Shown: positions 30,786 through 40,798, numbered from the stretch's first letter. The stretch: 64,000 nucleotides of DNA from Streptomyces sp. CB02058 (GCF_001905505.1 NZ_LIPG01000001.1:434001-498000); one strand, 5' to 3'. The notes: a model not told the origin generated them from the letters alone. Program-made: numbers and translations.

Positions 30786-31622
30786 ATGGGTATCCGCAAG
30801 TACAAGCCGACGACCCCGGGCCGTCGTGGCTCCAGCGTCGCCGACTTTGTCGAGATCACGCGGTCCACGCCGGAGAAGTCGCTGGTCCGCCCCCTGCACA
30901 GCAAGGGCGGCCGTAACAACGCCGGTCGTGTGACCGTTCGCCACCAGGGCGGTGGCCACAAGCGCGCCTACCGAGTGATCGACTTCCGTCGTCACGACAA
31001 GGACGGCGTGCCGGCCAAGGTCGCGCACATCGAGTACGACCCCAACCGCACCGCGCGCATCGCGCTGCTGCACTACGCGGACGGCGAGAAGCGTTACATC
31101 GTCGCCCCCCGTGGTCTGTCGCAGGGTGACCGCGTCGAGAACGGTCCGGGCGCCGACATCAAGCCGGGCAACAACCTGGCGCTGCGCAACATCCCGGTCG
31201 GTACGACCATCCACGCCATCGAGCTGCGGCCCGGCGGCGGCGCGAAGTTCGCCCGTTCCGCGGGTGCCTCCGTGCAGCTGCTGGCGAAGGAGGGCACGAT
31301 GGCCCACCTTCGTATGCCGTCCGGTGAGATCCGGCTGGTCGACGCCCGCTGCCGCGCCACGATCGGCGAGGTCGGCAACGCCGAGCAGTCGAACATCAAC
31401 TGGGGCAAGGCCGGCCGCATGCGCTGGAAGGGCGTTCGCCCGACCGTCCGCGGTGTCGCGATGAACCCGGTTGACCACCCGCACGGTGGTGGTGAAGGCA
31501 AGACCTCCGGTGGACGTCACCCGGTCTCGCCGTGGGGTCAGAAGGAGGGTCGTACTCGTTCGCCGAAGAAGGCTTCGAACAAGTACATCGTCCGCCGCCG
31601 CAAGACGAACAAGAAGCGCTAG
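30786..31622 (+). CDS. rplB: 50S ribosomal protein uL2
   Basis: 278 residues, ATG 30786. L2 is essential for subunit joining and peptidyl transferase function. The conserved peptide [26 protein letters not shown] near the C terminus contains the invariant histidine of the HPHGGG motif. The N terminus ([20 protein letters not shown]) and the SH3-like core are complete, ending in the basic tail [13 protein letters not shown]. rpsS starts 13 bases downstream. Confidence 0.98.
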   Translation: MGIRKYKPTTPGRRGSSVADFVEITRSTPEKSLVRPLHSKGGRNNAGRVTVRHQGGGHKRAYRVIDFRRHDKDGVPAKVAHIEYDPNRTARIALLHYADGEKRYIVAPRGLSQGDRVENGPGADIKPGNNLALRNIPVGTTIHAIELRPGGGAKFARSAGASVQLLAKEGTMAHLRMPSGEIRLVDARCRATIGEVGNAEQSNINWGKAGRMRWKGVRPTVRGVAMNPVDHPHGGGEGKTSGGRHPVSPWGQKEGRTRSPKKASNKYIVRRRKTNKKR

Positions 31623-31634
31623 GAGCGGGTTTAG

Positions 31635-31916
31635 ATGCCGCGCAGTCTCAAGAAGGGGCCCTTCGTCGACGGCCACCTCATCAAGAAGGTGGACGTACAG
31701 AACGAGGCAGGCACCAAGAACGTCATCAAGACCTGGTCCCGTCGCTCGATGATCGTCCCGGCCATGCTGGGTCACACCATCGCGGTGCACAACGGCAAGA
31801 TCCACGTCCCGGTGTTCGTCACCGAGTCGATGGTCGGCCACAAGCTCGGCGAGTTCTCGCCGACTCGCACCTTCCGCGGCCACGTCAAGGACGACCGGAA
31901 GTCGAAGCGCCGCTAA
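31635..31916 (+). CDS. rpsS: 30S ribosomal protein uS19
   Basis: 93 residues, ATG 31635 with GGAGCGGG upstream. S19 forms the head of the 30S subunit with S13 and contributes to inter-subunit bridges. [19 protein letters not shown] at the start and [26 protein letters not shown] at the end are diagnostic. Normal length. rplV follows 43 bases later. Confidence 0.98.
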   Translation: MPRSLKKGPFVDGHLIKKVDVQNEAGTKNVIKTWSRRSMIVPAMLGHTIAVHNGKIHVPVFVTESMVGHKLGEFSPTRTFRGHVKDDRKSKRR

Positions 31917-31959
31917 CCGCGGGGTGGAAACGACTATGACTTACACCGAAGGGACAACC

Positions 31960-32307
31960 ATGGAAGCCAGGGCCCAGGCGCGGTACATCCGCGTCACGCC
32001 CATGAAGGCCCGCCGCGTGGTGGACCTCATCCGTGGCATGGATGCCACGGAGGCTCAGGCGGTCCTGCGTTTCGCCCCGCAGGCCGCGAGCGTGCCGGTT
32101 GGCAAGGTGCTGGACAGCGCCATCGCCAACGCCGCACACAACTACGACCACACCGACGCCTCTTCGCTGGTCATCAGCGAGGCGTACGTGGACGAGGGCC
32201 CGACCCTGAAGCGGTTCCGTCCGCGTGCTCAGGGCCGTGCCTACCGGATCCGTAAGCGGACCAGCCACATCACCGTGGTCGTCAGCAGCAAGGAAGGAAC
32301 CCGGTAA
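31960..32307 (+). CDS. rplV: 50S ribosomal protein uL22
   Basis: 115 residues from ATG 31960, chosen because GAAGGGA precedes it and the family N terminus ([27 protein letters not shown]) starts here. In-frame starts at 31924 and 31936 would add an unlikely short extension. L22 extends a hairpin into the exit tunnel next to L4; the tip region [25 protein letters not shown], where macrolide-resistance changes occur, is unaltered. The stop overlaps rpsC by one base. Confidence 0.97.
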   Translation: MEARAQARYIRVTPMKARRVVDLIRGMDATEAQAVLRFAPQAASVPVGKVLDSAIANAAHNYDHTDASSLVISEAYVDEGPTLKRFRPRAQGRAYRIRKRTSHITVVVSSKEGTR

Positions 32308-33143
32308 TGGGCCAGAAGGTAAACCCGCACGGGTTCCGGCTCGGCATTACCACGGACTTCAAGTCCCGTTGGTACGCCGACAAGCTGTACAAGGACTACG
32401 TCAAGGAAGACGTCGCCATTCGTCGCATGATGACGAAGGGCATGGAGCGGGCCGGCATCTCCAAGGTGGAGATCGAGCGCACCCGCGACCGCGTCCGCGT
32501 TGACATCCACACCGCCCGCCCGGGCATCGTCATCGGCCGCCGCGGCGCCGAGGCCGACCGCATCCGTGGCGAGCTGGAGAAGCTGACCGGCAAGCAGGTC
32601 CAGCTGAACATCCTCGAGGTCAAGAACCCCGAGGTGGACGCTCAGCTGGTGGCCCAGGCCGTCGCCGAGCAGCTCTCCTCCCGCGTCTCCTTCCGTCGTG
32701 CCATGCGCAAGAGCATGCAGAGCACGATGAAGGCCGGCGCCAAGGGCATCAAGATCCAGTGCGGTGGCCGCCTCGGCGGCGCCGAGATGTCCCGCTCGGA
32801 GTTCTACCGCGAGGGCCGTGTGCCCCTGCACACGCTCCGTGCGAACGTCGACTACGGCTTCTTCGAGGCCAAGACGACCTTCGGCCGCATCGGCGTGAAG
32901 GTCTGGATCTACAAGGGCGACGTCAAGAACATCGCCGAGGTCCGCGCCGAGAACGCAGCGGCTCGCGCCGGCAACCGTCCGGCTCGTGGCGGCGCTGACC
33001 GCCCGGCCGGCCGTGGTGGCCGTGGTGGCGAGCGTGGCGGTCGCGGCCGCAAGCCGCAGCAGTCCGCGCCGGCAGCGGAGGCCCCCAAGGCCGACGCTCC
33101 CGCCGCCGCTGCTCCGGCTGAGAGCACCGGAACGGAGGCCTGA
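32307..33143 (+). CDS. rpsC: 30S ribosomal protein uS3 with basic/Ala-rich C-terminal tail
   Basis: 278 residues, longer than the roughly 230 of E. coli S3. S3 is at the mRNA entry channel and has helicase-related activity with S4 and S5. [26 protein letters not shown], the KH motif [18 protein letters not shown] and [24 protein letters not shown] are typical. After about residue 220 comes a low-complexity tail: an RGG-rich segment ([13 protein letters not shown]) and then Ala/Pro/Glu. Such tails occur in other actinobacteria. The gene overlaps rplV by one base. Confidence 0.98.
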   Translation: MGQKVNPHGFRLGITTDFKSRWYADKLYKDYVKEDVAIRRMMTKGMERAGISKVEIERTRDRVRVDIHTARPGIVIGRRGAEADRIRGELEKLTGKQVQLNILEVKNPEVDAQLVAQAVAEQLSSRVSFRRAMRKSMQSTMKAGAKGIKIQCGGRLGGAEMSRSEFYREGRVPLHTLRANVDYGFFEAKTTFGRIGVKVWIYKGDVKNIAEVRAENAAARAGNRPARGGADRPAGRGGRGGERGGRGRKPQQSAPAAEAPKADAPAAAAPAESTGTEA

Positions 33144-33148
33144 CCGAA

Positions 33149-33568
33149 ATGCTGATCCCCCGTAGGGTCAAGCACCGCAAGCAGCACCACCCGAAGCGCA
33201 GCGGTATGTCCAAGGGTGGCACGCAGGTTGCGTTCGGCGAGTACGGCATCCAGGCGCTGTCCCCGGCGTACGTGACGAACCGCCAGATCGAGGCAGCTCG
33301 TATCGCGATGACCCGCCACATCAAGCGTGGCGGCAAGGTCTGGATCAACATCTACCCGGACCGCCCCCTGACGAAGAAGCCTGCCGAGACCCGCATGGGT
33401 TCCGGTAAGGGTTCTCCCGAGTGGTGGATCGCGAACGTCAAGCCCGGTCGGGTGATGTTCGAGCTGTCCTACCCGAACGAGAAGATTGCTCGTGAGGCGC
33501 TCACCCGCGCTGCTCACAAGCTTCCGATGAAGTGCCGGATCGTTCGGCGCGAGGCAGGTGAGTCGTGA
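33149..33568 (+). CDS. rplP: 50S ribosomal protein uL16
   Basis: 139 residues, ATG 33149, 5 bases after rpsC. L16 contacts A-site tRNA near the peptidyl-transferase centre and is a late assembly protein. [24 protein letters not shown] and [24 protein letters not shown] are the family signatures. The arginine hydroxylated in E. coli (in the [18 protein letters not shown] region) has its context conserved. The stop shares one base with the rpmC start. Confidence 0.98.
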   Translation: MLIPRRVKHRKQHHPKRSGMSKGGTQVAFGEYGIQALSPAYVTNRQIEAARIAMTRHIKRGGKVWINIYPDRPLTKKPAETRMGSGKGSPEWWIANVKPGRVMFELSYPNEKIAREALTRAAHKLPMKCRIVRREAGES

Positions 33569-33792
33569 TGTCGGCCGGTACCAAGGCGTCCGAGCTGCGC
33601 GAGCTGGGCAACGAGGAGCTCCTCAACAAGCTCCGCGAGGCCAAGGAAGAGCTGTTCAACCTCCGCTTCCAGGCGGCGACGGGCCAGCTCGAGAACCACG
33701 GTCGGCTCAAGTCCGTCCGTAAGGACATCGCCCGGATCTACACCCTGATGCGCGAGCGCGAGCTGGGCATCGAGACGGTGGAGAGCGTCTGA
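33568..33792 (+). CDS. rpmC: 50S ribosomal protein uL29
   Basis: 74 residues from ATG 33568 (TGATG overlap with rplP). A GTG three bases upstream is also in frame. L29 is a small two-helix protein at the tunnel exit beside L23, where trigger factor binds. [39 protein letters not shown] is the classic pattern. The stop overlaps rpsQ by one base. Confidence 0.97.
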   Translation: MSAGTKASELRELGNEELLNKLREAKEELFNLRFQAATGQLENHGRLKSVRKDIARIYTLMRERELGIETVESV

Positions 33793-34076
33793 TGAGCGAG
33801 AAGACTGTGACTGAGACGAACACCGACCGCGGTTTCCGCAAGACCCGTGAGGGTCTGGTCGTCAGCGACAAGATGGACAAGACCGTCGTCGTCGCTGTCG
33901 AGGACCGCGTCAAGCACGCGCTGTACGGCAAGGTCATCCGCCGTACGAACAAGCTCAAGGCCCACGACGAGCAGAACGCTGCCGGCGTCGGCGACCGCGT
34001 CATCATCATGGAGACGCGTCCGCTGTCCGCCACCAAGCGCTGGCGCATCGTCGAGATCCTCGAGAAGGCCAAGTAA
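33792..34076 (+). CDS. rpsQ: 30S ribosomal protein uS17
   Basis: 94 residues, ATG 33792 overlapping rpmC. S17 is an early 16S rRNA binder of the 30S body. The OB-fold core [44 protein letters not shown] is clear, with the conserved [15 protein letters not shown] segment. An N-terminal extension of about 14 polar residues is present. It is the last gene before two intergenic hairpins that separate the S10 and spc operons. Confidence 0.98.
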   Translation: MSEKTVTETNTDRGFRKTREGLVVSDKMDKTVVVAVEDRVKHALYGKVIRRTNKLKAHDEQNAAGVGDRVIIMETRPLSATKRWRIVEILEKAK

Positions 34077-34078
34077 TC

Positions 34079-34148
34079 CCTGAGGGGGTCTCCCCTCAGG
34101 ACAGTTCCGCCAGGCTCGGCAGGGGCACCGGCAACGGAGCCCCTGCCG
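34079..34148 (+). terminator. Two hairpins at the S10/spc operon boundary
   Basis: CCTGAGGGG/CCCCTCAGG (34079-34100) directly follows rpsQ, and CGGCAGGGGC/GCCCCTGCCG (34117-34148) lies 28 bases before rplN. Neither has a T-tract. They could attenuate read-through or act as processing sites. No promoter with good boxes was seen in between. Confidence 0.6.
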
Positions 34149-34176
34149 GGAACCGGCAGACGATCAGGAGATAGAC

Positions 34177-34545
34177 GTGATCCAGCAGGAGTCGCGACTG
34201 CGCGTCGCCGACAACACGGGTGCGAAGGAAATTCTCACCATCCGTGTTCTCGGTGGCTCGGGTCGCCGCTACGCGGGCATCGGTGACGTCATCGTCGCCA
34301 CCGTCAAGGACGCAATCCCCGGTGGCAACGTGAAGAAGGGTGACGTCGTCAAGGCCGTCATCGTTCGCACCGTCAAGGAGCGTCGTCGTCAGGATGGCTC
34401 GTACATCCGCTTCGACGAGAACGCCGCTGTCATTCTCAAGAACGACGGCGACCCCCGCGGCACCCGTATCTTCGGCCCCGTGGGCCGAGAGCTGCGCGAG
34501 AAGAAGTTCATGAAGATCATCTCGCTCGCGCCGGAGGTGCTGTAA
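34177..34545 (+). CDS. rplN: 50S ribosomal protein uL14
   Basis: 122 residues, GTG 34177 with CAGGAG upstream. L14 faces the small subunit and forms bridges B5/B8; RsfS binds here to silence ribosomes. [37 protein letters not shown] and [28 protein letters not shown] are the signature ends. First gene of the spc operon. rplX starts 2 bases after its stop. Confidence 0.98.
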   Translation: MIQQESRLRVADNTGAKEILTIRVLGGSGRRYAGIGDVIVATVKDAIPGGNVKKGDVVKAVIVRTVKERRRQDGSYIRFDENAAVILKNDGDPRGTRIFGPVGRELREKKFMKIISLAPEVL

Positions 34546-34547
34546 GC

Positions 34548-34871
34548 ATGAAGATCAAGAAGGGCGACCTGGTTCAGGTCATCACCGGTAAGGACAAGGG
34601 CAAGCAGGGCAAGGTCATCGTTGCCTTCCCCGCTCAGGACCGCGTCCTCGTCGAGGGTGTCAACCGGGTCAAGAAGCACACCAAGGCCGGTCAGACGGCT
34701 CGCGGTTCGCAGACGGGTGGCATTGTCACCACCGAGGCCCCGATCCACGTCAGCAACGTTCAGCTGGTCGTGGAGAAGGACGGCAACAAGGTCGTCACCC
34801 GCGTCGGCTACCGCTTTGACGACGAGGGCAAGAAGATCCGCGTTGCCAAGCGGACCGGTGAGGACATCTGA
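34548..34871 (+). CDS. rplX: 50S ribosomal protein uL24
   Basis: 107 residues, ATG 34548. L24 starts large-subunit assembly on the 5' end of 23S rRNA. The KOW motif [34 protein letters not shown] at the N terminus is clear. The C-terminal [12 protein letters not shown] is typical of actinobacteria. The stop overlaps the rplE start by one base. Confidence 0.98.
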   Translation: MKIKKGDLVQVITGKDKGKQGKVIVAFPAQDRVLVEGVNRVKKHTKAGQTARGSQTGGIVTTEAPIHVSNVQLVVEKDGNKVVTRVGYRFDDEGKKIRVAKRTGEDI

Positions 34872-35428
34872 TGACGACCACCACTGCGCCGCGTCTCAAG
34901 ACGCGCTACCGCGAGGAAATCGCCGGCAAGCTGCGTGAGGAGTTCTCGTACGAGAACGTCATGCAGGTCCCCGGCCTGGTCAAGATCGTGGTCAACATGG
35001 GTGTGGGCGACGCCGCCCGCGACTCCAAGCTGATCGACGGTGCCGTCAAGGACCTCACCACGATCACCGGCCAGAAGCCCGCCGTCACGAAGGCCCGCAA
35101 GTCGATCGCGCAGTTCAAGCTGCGCGAGGGGCAGCCGATCGGCTGCCACGTCACCCTCCGCGGTGACCGCATGTGGGAGTTCCTGGACCGTACGCTGTCG
35201 CTCGCGCTTCCGCGTATCCGTGACTTCCGCGGCCTGTCGCCGAAGCAGTTCGACGGCCGTGGCAACTACACCTTCGGTCTCACGGAGCAGGTCATGTTCC
35301 ACGAGATCGACCAGGACAAGATCGACCGGGTCCGGGGCATGGACATCACCGTGGTCACCACGGCGACCAACGACGACGAGGGTCGTGCCCTGCTTCGTCA
35401 CCTCGGCTTCCCGTTCAAGGAGAACTGA
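34871..35428 (+). CDS. rplE: 50S ribosomal protein uL5
   Basis: 185 residues, ATG 34871 (TGATG with rplX). L5 binds 5S rRNA together with L18 in the central protuberance and contacts P-site tRNA. Diagnostic segments are [42 protein letters not shown] and [22 protein letters not shown]. The gene is standard in length. rpsN follows after 2 bases. Confidence 0.98.
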   Translation: MTTTTAPRLKTRYREEIAGKLREEFSYENVMQVPGLVKIVVNMGVGDAARDSKLIDGAVKDLTTITGQKPAVTKARKSIAQFKLREGQPIGCHVTLRGDRMWEFLDRTLSLALPRIRDFRGLSPKQFDGRGNYTFGLTEQVMFHEIDQDKIDRVRGMDITVVTTATNDDEGRALLRHLGFPFKEN

Positions 35429-35430
35429 CC

Positions 35431-35616
35431 GTGGCGAAGAAGGCTCTGATCGCTAAGGCCGCCCGCAAGCCGAAGTTCGGCGTCCGGGGTTACACCCGGT
35501 GCCAGCGCTGCGGCCGGCCCCACTCCGTCTACCGCAAGTTCGGCCTGTGCCGCGTGTGCCTTCGTGAGATGGCTCACCGTGGCGAGCTGCCGGGCGTGAC
35601 CAAGAGCTCCTGGTAA
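35431..35616 (+). CDS. rpsN: 30S ribosomal protein uS14, zinc-binding short form
   Basis: 61 residues, GTG 35431. S14 is in the 30S head. This is the short zinc form with C24, C27, C40 and C43 in RCQRC and CRVC. The longer cysteine-free S14 seen in many Streptomyces, if present, would be elsewhere and Zur-regulated. The C terminus LPGVTKSSW is universal. A small hairpin (CGCCC/GGGCG, 35627-35639) lies just after it, followed by a gap of about 200 bases before rpsH with no gene. Confidence 0.98.
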   Translation: MAKKALIAKAARKPKFGVRGYTRCQRCGRPHSVYRKFGLCRVCLREMAHRGELPGVTKSSW

Positions 35617-35839
35617 TTCTCCTTCGCCCTTTGGGCGTTGGGAGGACCAGAAAGCTCTCGGTAAGTATCCGGTCGGCAGGAGCCCCGCTCTTCATGCCGT
35701 AGGCTTGAAGGGTTGGGCGCCTGCCGCCCTGACCGACTTACTACGCCGTAGGTCCCCGCACCGCACCCGTCCCGCCACTGAGTGGGGAGAGGGATGGCGC
35801 ATACAGGAAACCCCGGCGAGAGAGGCCGAAGGCCAACTC

Positions 35840-36238
35840 ATGACCATGACTGATCCCATCGCAGACATGCTCACGCGTCTGCGTAACGCGAACTCGGCGT
35901 ATCACGACGATGTCGCAATGCCGCACAGCAAGATCAAGTCGCACATCGCGGAGATCCTCCAGCAGGAGGGCTTCATCACCGGCTGGAAGGTCGAGGACGC
36001 CGAGGTCGGCAAGAGCCTCGTTCTCGAGCTGAAGTTCGGGCCGAACCGCGAGCGTTCGATCGCCGGCATCAAGCGCATTTCGAAGCCGGGTCTGCGTGTC
36101 TACGCAAAGTCCACCAATCTGCCGAAGGTTCTCGGCGGCCTGGGCGTGGCGATCATCTCCACGTCCCACGGTCTCCTGACCGGCCAGCAGGCCAGCAAGA
36201 AGGGCGTAGGTGGGGAAGTCCTCGCCTACGTCTGGTAG
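35840..36238 (+). CDS. rpsH: 30S ribosomal protein uS8
   Basis: 132 residues from ATG 35840, where the family N terminus [17 protein letters not shown] begins. Upstream in-frame codons are leader sequence. S8 binds helix 21 of 16S rRNA and in E. coli represses the spc operon through the rplE region. The C-terminal [26 protein letters not shown] is standard. The 223-base gap before it is unusually long for this operon, but I found no clear promoter there. rplF follows 21 bases later. Confidence 0.97.
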   Translation: MTMTDPIADMLTRLRNANSAYHDDVAMPHSKIKSHIAEILQQEGFITGWKVEDAEVGKSLVLELKFGPNRERSIAGIKRISKPGLRVYAKSTNLPKVLGGLGVAIISTSHGLLTGQQASKKGVGGEVLAYVW

Positions 36239-36259
36239 TCGGGAACGGAGGAATAGCTC

Positions 36260-36799
36260 ATGTCGCGAATCGGCAAGCTCCCCATCCAGGTTCCCGCCGG
36301 TGTGGACGTCACCATCGATGGCCGCACGGTCGCGGTGAAGGGCCCCAAGGGGTCCCTCTCGCACACCGTCGCAGCGCCGATCGAGGTCACCAAGGGTGAG
36401 GACGGCGTGCTCAACGTCGTCCGCCCGAACGACGAGCGTCAGAACAAGGCCCTTCACGGCCTGTCCCGCACGCTGGTGGCGAACATGATCACCGGCGTGA
36501 CCCAGGGATACAGCAAGGCGCTCGAGATCAGCGGTGTCGGTTACCGCGTCCAGGCGAAGGGCTCCAACCTGGAGTTCGCCCTGGGCTACAGCCACCCGAT
36601 CCTCATCGAGGCTCCGGAAGGCATCACCTTCAAGGTCGAGTCGCCCACGAAGCTCAGCGTCGAGGGCATCGACAAGCAGAAGGTCGGCGAGGTAGCCGCC
36701 AACATCCGCAAGCTGCGGAAGCCCGACCCGTACAAGGCCAAGGGCGTCAAGTACGCGGGCGAGGTCATCCGCCGCAAGGTCGGAAAGGCTGGTAAGTAG
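36260..36799 (+). CDS. rplF: 50S ribosomal protein uL6
   Basis: 179 residues, ATG 36260 with GGAGGAAT upstream. L6 lies near the sarcin-ricin loop and factor-binding site. It shows the two tandem alpha/beta domains of the family: [31 protein letters not shown] in the first and [35 protein letters not shown] in the second. No changes suggesting aminoglycoside resistance are obvious. rplR starts 2 bases later. Confidence 0.98.
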   Translation: MSRIGKLPIQVPAGVDVTIDGRTVAVKGPKGSLSHTVAAPIEVTKGEDGVLNVVRPNDERQNKALHGLSRTLVANMITGVTQGYSKALEISGVGYRVQAKGSNLEFALGYSHPILIEAPEGITFKVESPTKLSVEGIDKQKVGEVAANIRKLRKPDPYKAKGVKYAGEVIRRKVGKAGK

Positions 36800-36801
36800 C
36801 C

Positions 36802-37185
36802 ATGGCATACGGTGTGAAGATCGCCAAGGGCGACGCGTACAAGCGTGCCGCTCTCAAGCGGCGCCACATCCGCGTCCGCAAGCACATCTCCGGTTCGCCG
36901 GAGCGTCCCCGCTTGGTCGTGACGCGTTCCAACCGCCACATCGTCGCCCAGGTCATCGACGACATCGCGGGCCACACGCTCGCGTCGGCGTCGACCCTGG
37001 ACACGTCGATCCGTGGTGGCGAGGGTGACAAGAGCGCCCAGGCCAAGCAGGTCGGCGCCCTGGTCGCCGAGCGCGCCAAGGCCGCAGGCGTCGAGGCCGT
37101 CGTGTTTGACCGCGGTGGTAACCAGTACGCCGGGCGGATTGCCGCTCTGGCTGACGCCGCCCGTGAAGCCGGGCTGAAGTTCTAA
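36802..37185 (+). CDS. rplR: 50S ribosomal protein uL18
   Basis: 127 residues, ATG 36802. L18 delivers 5S rRNA to the large subunit with L5. The basic N terminus ([41 protein letters not shown]) and the C-terminal [28 protein letters not shown] are standard. It is followed by a 47-base gap and rpsE. Confidence 0.98.
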   Translation: MAYGVKIAKGDAYKRAALKRRHIRVRKHISGSPERPRLVVTRSNRHIVAQVIDDIAGHTLASASTLDTSIRGGEGDKSAQAKQVGALVAERAKAAGVEAVVFDRGGNQYAGRIAALADAAREAGLKF

Positions 37186-37232
37186 GCCCCGGTTCCTACG
37201 CACAGCGGACGTAACAGAGAGAGGTAATTCCA

Positions 37233-37835
37233 ATGGCTGGACCCCAGCGCCGCGGAAGCGGTGCCGGTGGCGGCGAGCGGCGGGACCGGAAGGGCCGTGA
37301 CGGTGGCGCAGCCGCCGAGAAGACCGCGTACGTCGAGCGCGTCGTCGCGATCAACCGCGTCGCCAAGGTAGTGAAGGGTGGTCGTCGCTTCAGCTTCACC
37401 GCGCTGGTTGTGGTGGGCGATGGTGACGGCACCGTCGGTGTCGGATACGGCAAGGCCAAGGAAGTTCCCGCGGCCATCGCCAAGGGCGTTGAAGAGGCCA
37501 AGAAGAGCTTCTTCAAGGTTCCGCGTATCCAGGGCACCATCCCTCACCCGATCCAGGGCGAGAAGGCTGCGGGCGTCGTCCTGCTGAAGCCTGCTTCCCC
37601 CGGTACCGGTGTGATCGCGGGTGGCCCGGTGCGCGCCGTTCTGGAGTGCGCCGGCGTTCACGACATCCTGTCGAAGTCGCTCGGTTCTTCGAACCCGATC
37701 AACATCGTGCACGCGACCGTGGCGGCCCTCCAGGGCCTGCAGCGTCCCGAGGAGATCGCGGCTCGCCGTGGTCTGCCCCTCGAGGACGTCGCCCCCGCGG
37801 CTCTGCTTCGTGCGCGTGCGGGAGCGGGTGCGTAA
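37233..37835 (+). CDS. rpsE: 30S ribosomal protein uS5
   Basis: 200 residues, ATG 37233 with GAGAGAGG upstream. S5 is at the mRNA entry site and influences decoding accuracy. The N-terminal 30 residues are Gly/Arg-rich ([20 protein letters not shown]), an actinobacterial addition. The dsRBD-like core [43 protein letters not shown] contains the loop where spectinomycin resistance arises, unchanged. The stop overlaps rpmD by one base. Confidence 0.98.
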   Translation: MAGPQRRGSGAGGGERRDRKGRDGGAAAEKTAYVERVVAINRVAKVVKGGRRFSFTALVVVGDGDGTVGVGYGKAKEVPAAIAKGVEEAKKSFFKVPRIQGTIPHPIQGEKAAGVVLLKPASPGTGVIAGGPVRAVLECAGVHDILSKSLGSSNPINIVHATVAALQGLQRPEEIAARRGLPLEDVAPAALLRARAGAGA

Positions 37836-38017
37836 TGGCTCGCCTCAAGATCACGCAGACGAAGTCGTACATCGGCAGCAAGCAGAACCACCGCGACACC
37901 CTGCGTTCGCTCGGGCTCAAGCGCCTGAACGACGTGGTTGTCAAGGAGGACCGCCCCGAGTTCCGCGGAATGGTGCACACCGTCCGCCACCTCGTGACGG
38001 TTGAGGAGGTTGACTGA
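37835..38017 (+). CDS. rpmD: 50S ribosomal protein uL30
   Basis: 60 residues from ATG 37835, overlapping the rpsE stop (TAATG). L30 is a small alpha/beta protein on the large subunit. [38 protein letters not shown] is the family pattern. Absent from some bacteria but present in actinobacteria. rplO starts at 38019. Confidence 0.97.
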   Translation: MARLKITQTKSYIGSKQNHRDTLRSLGLKRLNDVVVKEDRPEFRGMVHTVRHLVTVEEVD

Positions 38018-38018
38018 C

Positions 38019-38474
38019 ATGGCGGAGAACAGCCCGCTGAAGGCCCACAACCTCCGGCCTGCCCCGGGCGCCAAGACCGCCAAGACCCGTGTGGGTCGTG
38101 GTGAGGCGTCCAAGGGTAAGACCGCAGGCCGTGGTACCAAGGGTACGAAGGCTCGTTACCAGGTTCCGGAGCGCTTCGAGGGTGGGCAGATGCCCCTCCA
38201 CATGCGTCTCCCGAAGCTCAAGGGCTTCAAGAACCCGTTCCGCACGGAGTACCAGGTCGTGAACCTGGACAAGCTCGCGACGCTCTACCCCGAGGGTGGA
38301 GAGGTCACGGTGGCCGACCTGGTCGCCAAGGGCGCTGTGCGCAACAACCACCTCGTCAAGGTCCTCGGACAGGGCGAGATCTCCGTGGCGCTGCAGGTTT
38401 CGGTTGACGCCGTCTCCGGCTCCGCCAAGGAGAAGATTGCCGCCGCGGGCGGCACCGTCACCGAACTCGTCTGA
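38019..38474 (+). CDS. rplO: 50S ribosomal protein uL15
   Basis: 151 residues from ATG 38019, one base after the rpmD stop. L15 is an assembly protein at the back of the large subunit. The flexible basic N terminus [31 protein letters not shown] and the [20 protein letters not shown] segment are diagnostic. A terminator-like hairpin follows 35 bases downstream, so secY-adk-map may also have a promoter of their own. Confidence 0.98.
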   Translation: MAENSPLKAHNLRPAPGAKTAKTRVGRGEASKGKTAGRGTKGTKARYQVPERFEGGQMPLHMRLPKLKGFKNPFRTEYQVVNLDKLATLYPEGGEVTVADLVAKGAVRNNHLVKVLGQGEISVALQVSVDAVSGSAKEKIAAAGGTVTELV

Positions 38475-38508
38475 GACAACTCGGACAGGGCTGTGGCCTG
38501 AACATCCG

Positions 38509-38542
38509 ACCGGGGATGCCTCTCATTTGGGGCATCCCCGGT
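38509..38542 (+). terminator. Hairpin between rplO and secY
   Basis: ACCGGGGATGCC and GGCATCCCCGGT form a 12-bp perfect stem with a 10-base loop. TAAGGT at 38573-38578 downstream is a possible -10 for secY, but no convincing -35 is present. Confidence 0.65.
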
Positions 38543-38695
38543 TGGTCGTTCCTAGGGGGGCATGTCCGCCGGTAAGGTGGCGTGCGTTGCTGTGGTAAGT
38601 CCTGGGCAAACGCCCGGGGCCCTTTGGCTGTTACGTAACCGTCGATCCTCAAGACCGTCACCTCTCGCTTTTGCGCGGGGGTCGCAGGAGGCACC

Positions 38696-40015
38696 GTGCT
38701 CACCGCGTTCGCCCGGGCGTTCAAGACGCCCGACCTGCGCAAGAAGCTGCTCTTCACGCTCGGCATCATCGTGCTCTACCGTCTCGGGGCGCACATTCCC
38801 GTACCGGGGGTGAGCTACGAGAACGTCCAGACCTGTGTTGATCAGGCCAGCAAGGGCAACAACAGCCTCTTCGGTCTGGTCAACATGTTCAGCGGTGGTG
38901 CACTGCTGCAGATCACGATCTTCGCGCTCGGCATCATGCCGTACATCACGGCCAGCATCATTCTCCAGCTGCTGACCGTCGTCATTCCCCGGCTCGAAGC
39001 CCTCAAGAAGGAAGGGCAGTCGGGCACGGCGAAGATCACGCAGTACACGCGTTATCTGACCGTGGCGCTGGCCATCCTCCAGGGCACCGGACTCGTGGCG
39101 ACCGCCCGCAGCGGTGCGCTGTTCAGCGGCTGCCCGGTCGCCGACCAGATCGTCCCGAACCAGTCGATCTTCACGACCATCGTCATGGTCATCACCATGA
39201 CCGCGGGCACCGCGGCCGTCATGTGGCTCGGTGAGCTCATCACCGACCGCGGCATCGGCAACGGCATGTCGATCCTGATGTTCATCTCGATCGCCGCCAG
39301 CTTCCCCGGCGCCCTGTGGGCCATCAAGCAGAGCGGCAAGCTGGCCGACGGCTGGATCGAGTTCATCACCGTCATCCTCATCGGCTTCGTGATGGTGGGC
39401 CTCGTCGTCTTCGTGGAGCAGGCCCAGCGCCGTGTTCCGGTGCAGTACGCGAAGCGCATGATCGGCCGCCGGTCCTACGGCGGTACGTCCACTTACATCC
39501 CGTTGAAGGTGAACCAGGCGGGTGTGATTCCCGTCATCTTCGCTTCTTCGCTGCTCTACATTCCTGCTCTAATCGTTCAGTTCTCCAACTCCACAGCGGG
39601 CTGGGCGACCTGGATTCAGGACCACTTCGTCAAGGGCGACCACCCGTACTACATCGCGACGTACTTCCTGTTGATCGTGTTCTTCGCATTCTTCTATGTG
39701 GCGATCTCGTTCAACCCCGAGGAAGTCGCCGACAACATGAAGAAGTATGGTGGCTTCATCCCGGGTATCCGGGCAGGTCGACCTACTGCCGAGTATCTGA
39801 GCTACGTGCTCAACAGGATCACTTGGCCGGGCTCGCTGTACCTGGGTCTGATCGCTCTGGTGCCGACGATGGCGTTGGCAGGCTTCGGCGGTGCTAACCA
39901 GAACTTCCCGTTCGGCGGGACGAGCATCCTGATCATCGTGGGTGTGGGTCTGGAGACCGTGAAGCAGATCGAGAGTCAGCTCCAGCAGCGCAATTACGAA
40001 GGGTTCCTCCGCTGA
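38696..40015 (+). CDS. secY: Preprotein translocase subunit SecY
   Basis: 439 residues, GTG 38696 with GGAGG 4 bases before. SecY is the channel of the Sec translocon with ten transmembrane helices. It starts MLTAFARAFKTPDLRKKLLFTLGIIVLYRLGAHIPVPGV (helix 1) and shows the plug and lateral-gate region FSGGALLQITIFALGIMPYITASIILQLL. The cytosolic loops QAQRRVPVQYAKRMIGRRSYGGTSTYIPLKVNQAGVIPVIFASSLL contact SecA and the ribosome. It pairs with SecE encoded at 9617. The stop overlaps the adk start by one base. Confidence 0.98.
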   Translation: MLTAFARAFKTPDLRKKLLFTLGIIVLYRLGAHIPVPGVSYENVQTCVDQASKGNNSLFGLVNMFSGGALLQITIFALGIMPYITASIILQLLTVVIPRLEALKKEGQSGTAKITQYTRYLTVALAILQGTGLVATARSGALFSGCPVADQIVPNQSIFTTIVMVITMTAGTAAVMWLGELITDRGIGNGMSILMFISIAASFPGALWAIKQSGKLADGWIEFITVILIGFVMVGLVVFVEQAQRRVPVQYAKRMIGRRSYGGTSTYIPLKVNQAGVIPVIFASSLLYIPALIVQFSNSTAGWATWIQDHFVKGDHPYYIATYFLLIVFFAFFYVAISFNPEEVADNMKKYGGFIPGIRAGRPTAEYLSYVLNRITWPGSLYLGLIALVPTMALAGFGGANQNFPFGGTSILIIVGVGLETVKQIESQLQQRNYEGFLR

Positions 40016-40674
40016 TGCGAATCGTCCTCGTCGGGCCGCCCGGTGCCGGCAAGGGAACGCAGGCCGCGTTCCTTGCCAAGAATCTTTCGATTCCGCACAT
40101 CTCCACGGGCGACCTCTTCCGCGCCAACATCAGCCAGGGCACCGACCTTGGCAAGCAGGCCCGCGCCTTCATGGACGCGGGACAGCTGGTGCCGGACGAA
40201 GTCACCATCGCCATGGCCAAGGACCGCATGTCCCAGCCCGACGCCGAGAACGGCTTCCTGCTGGACGGCTTCCCGCGCAACGTGGGTCAGGCCGTCGCTC
40301 TGGACGAGATGCTTCACACCGAGAGCGTGAAGCTGGACGCGGTCCTCGACCTGGAGGTCCCCGAGGACGAGGTGGTCAAGCGCATCGCCGGCCGCCGCAT
40401 CTGCCGCAACAACAGCGCTCACGTCTTCCACGTGACGTACAACCCGCCGAAGGCCGACGGCGTCTGCGACGCCTGCGGTGGCGAGCTGTACCAGCGCGAC
40501 GACGACACCGAGGAGACGGTGCGTACGCGGCTGGAGGTCTACCACACGCAGACCGAGCCGATCATCGACTACTACCGGTCCCAGGGCCTGGTCGTGACGA
40601 TCTCCGCGCTCGGCAAGGTCACCGACGTGACCGAGCGGGCCATGGAGGCCCTCAAGAAGTCCGACGAGGGCTGA
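40015..40674 (+). CDS. adk: Adenylate kinase
   Basis: 219 residues, ATG 40015 (TGATG with secY). It interconverts ATP + AMP and 2 ADP in the cytoplasm. P-loop GPPGAGKGTQ (7-16), AMP-binding ISTGDLFR and LLDGFPRN, then a long LID. The LID has C130, C151 and C154, but N133 replaces the cysteine expected for the four-cysteine zinc site, so the zinc knuckle is incomplete. I do not know how widespread this is in Streptomyces. The secY-adk-map order is the common one in Gram-positive bacteria. Confidence 0.97.
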   Translation: MRIVLVGPPGAGKGTQAAFLAKNLSIPHISTGDLFRANISQGTDLGKQARAFMDAGQLVPDEVTIAMAKDRMSQPDAENGFLLDGFPRNVGQAVALDEMLHTESVKLDAVLDLEVPEDEVVKRIAGRRICRNNSAHVFHVTYNPPKADGVCDACGGELYQRDDDTEETVRTRLEVYHTQTEPIIDYYRSQGLVVTISALGKVTDVTERAMEALKKSDEG

Positions 40675-40700
40675 GTCCCACCCCGCACCACCACAGCTGC

Positions 40701-40730
40701 CGGCCGCGGCGCCCTCGGGCGCCGCGGCCG
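40701..40730 (+). terminator. Perfect inverted repeat between adk and map
   Basis: CGGCCGCGGCGCCC and GGGCGCCGCGGCCG are exact reverse complements separated by two bases. It lacks a T-tract, as is usual for GC-rich actinobacterial hairpins. Confidence 0.6.
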
Positions 40731-40798
40731 ACTGCTTGCGGCCGTATCGTGGAGTACGGCCTCGACCTTCCCCTCCGTACCCAGAAAGGCGCCGAGCG

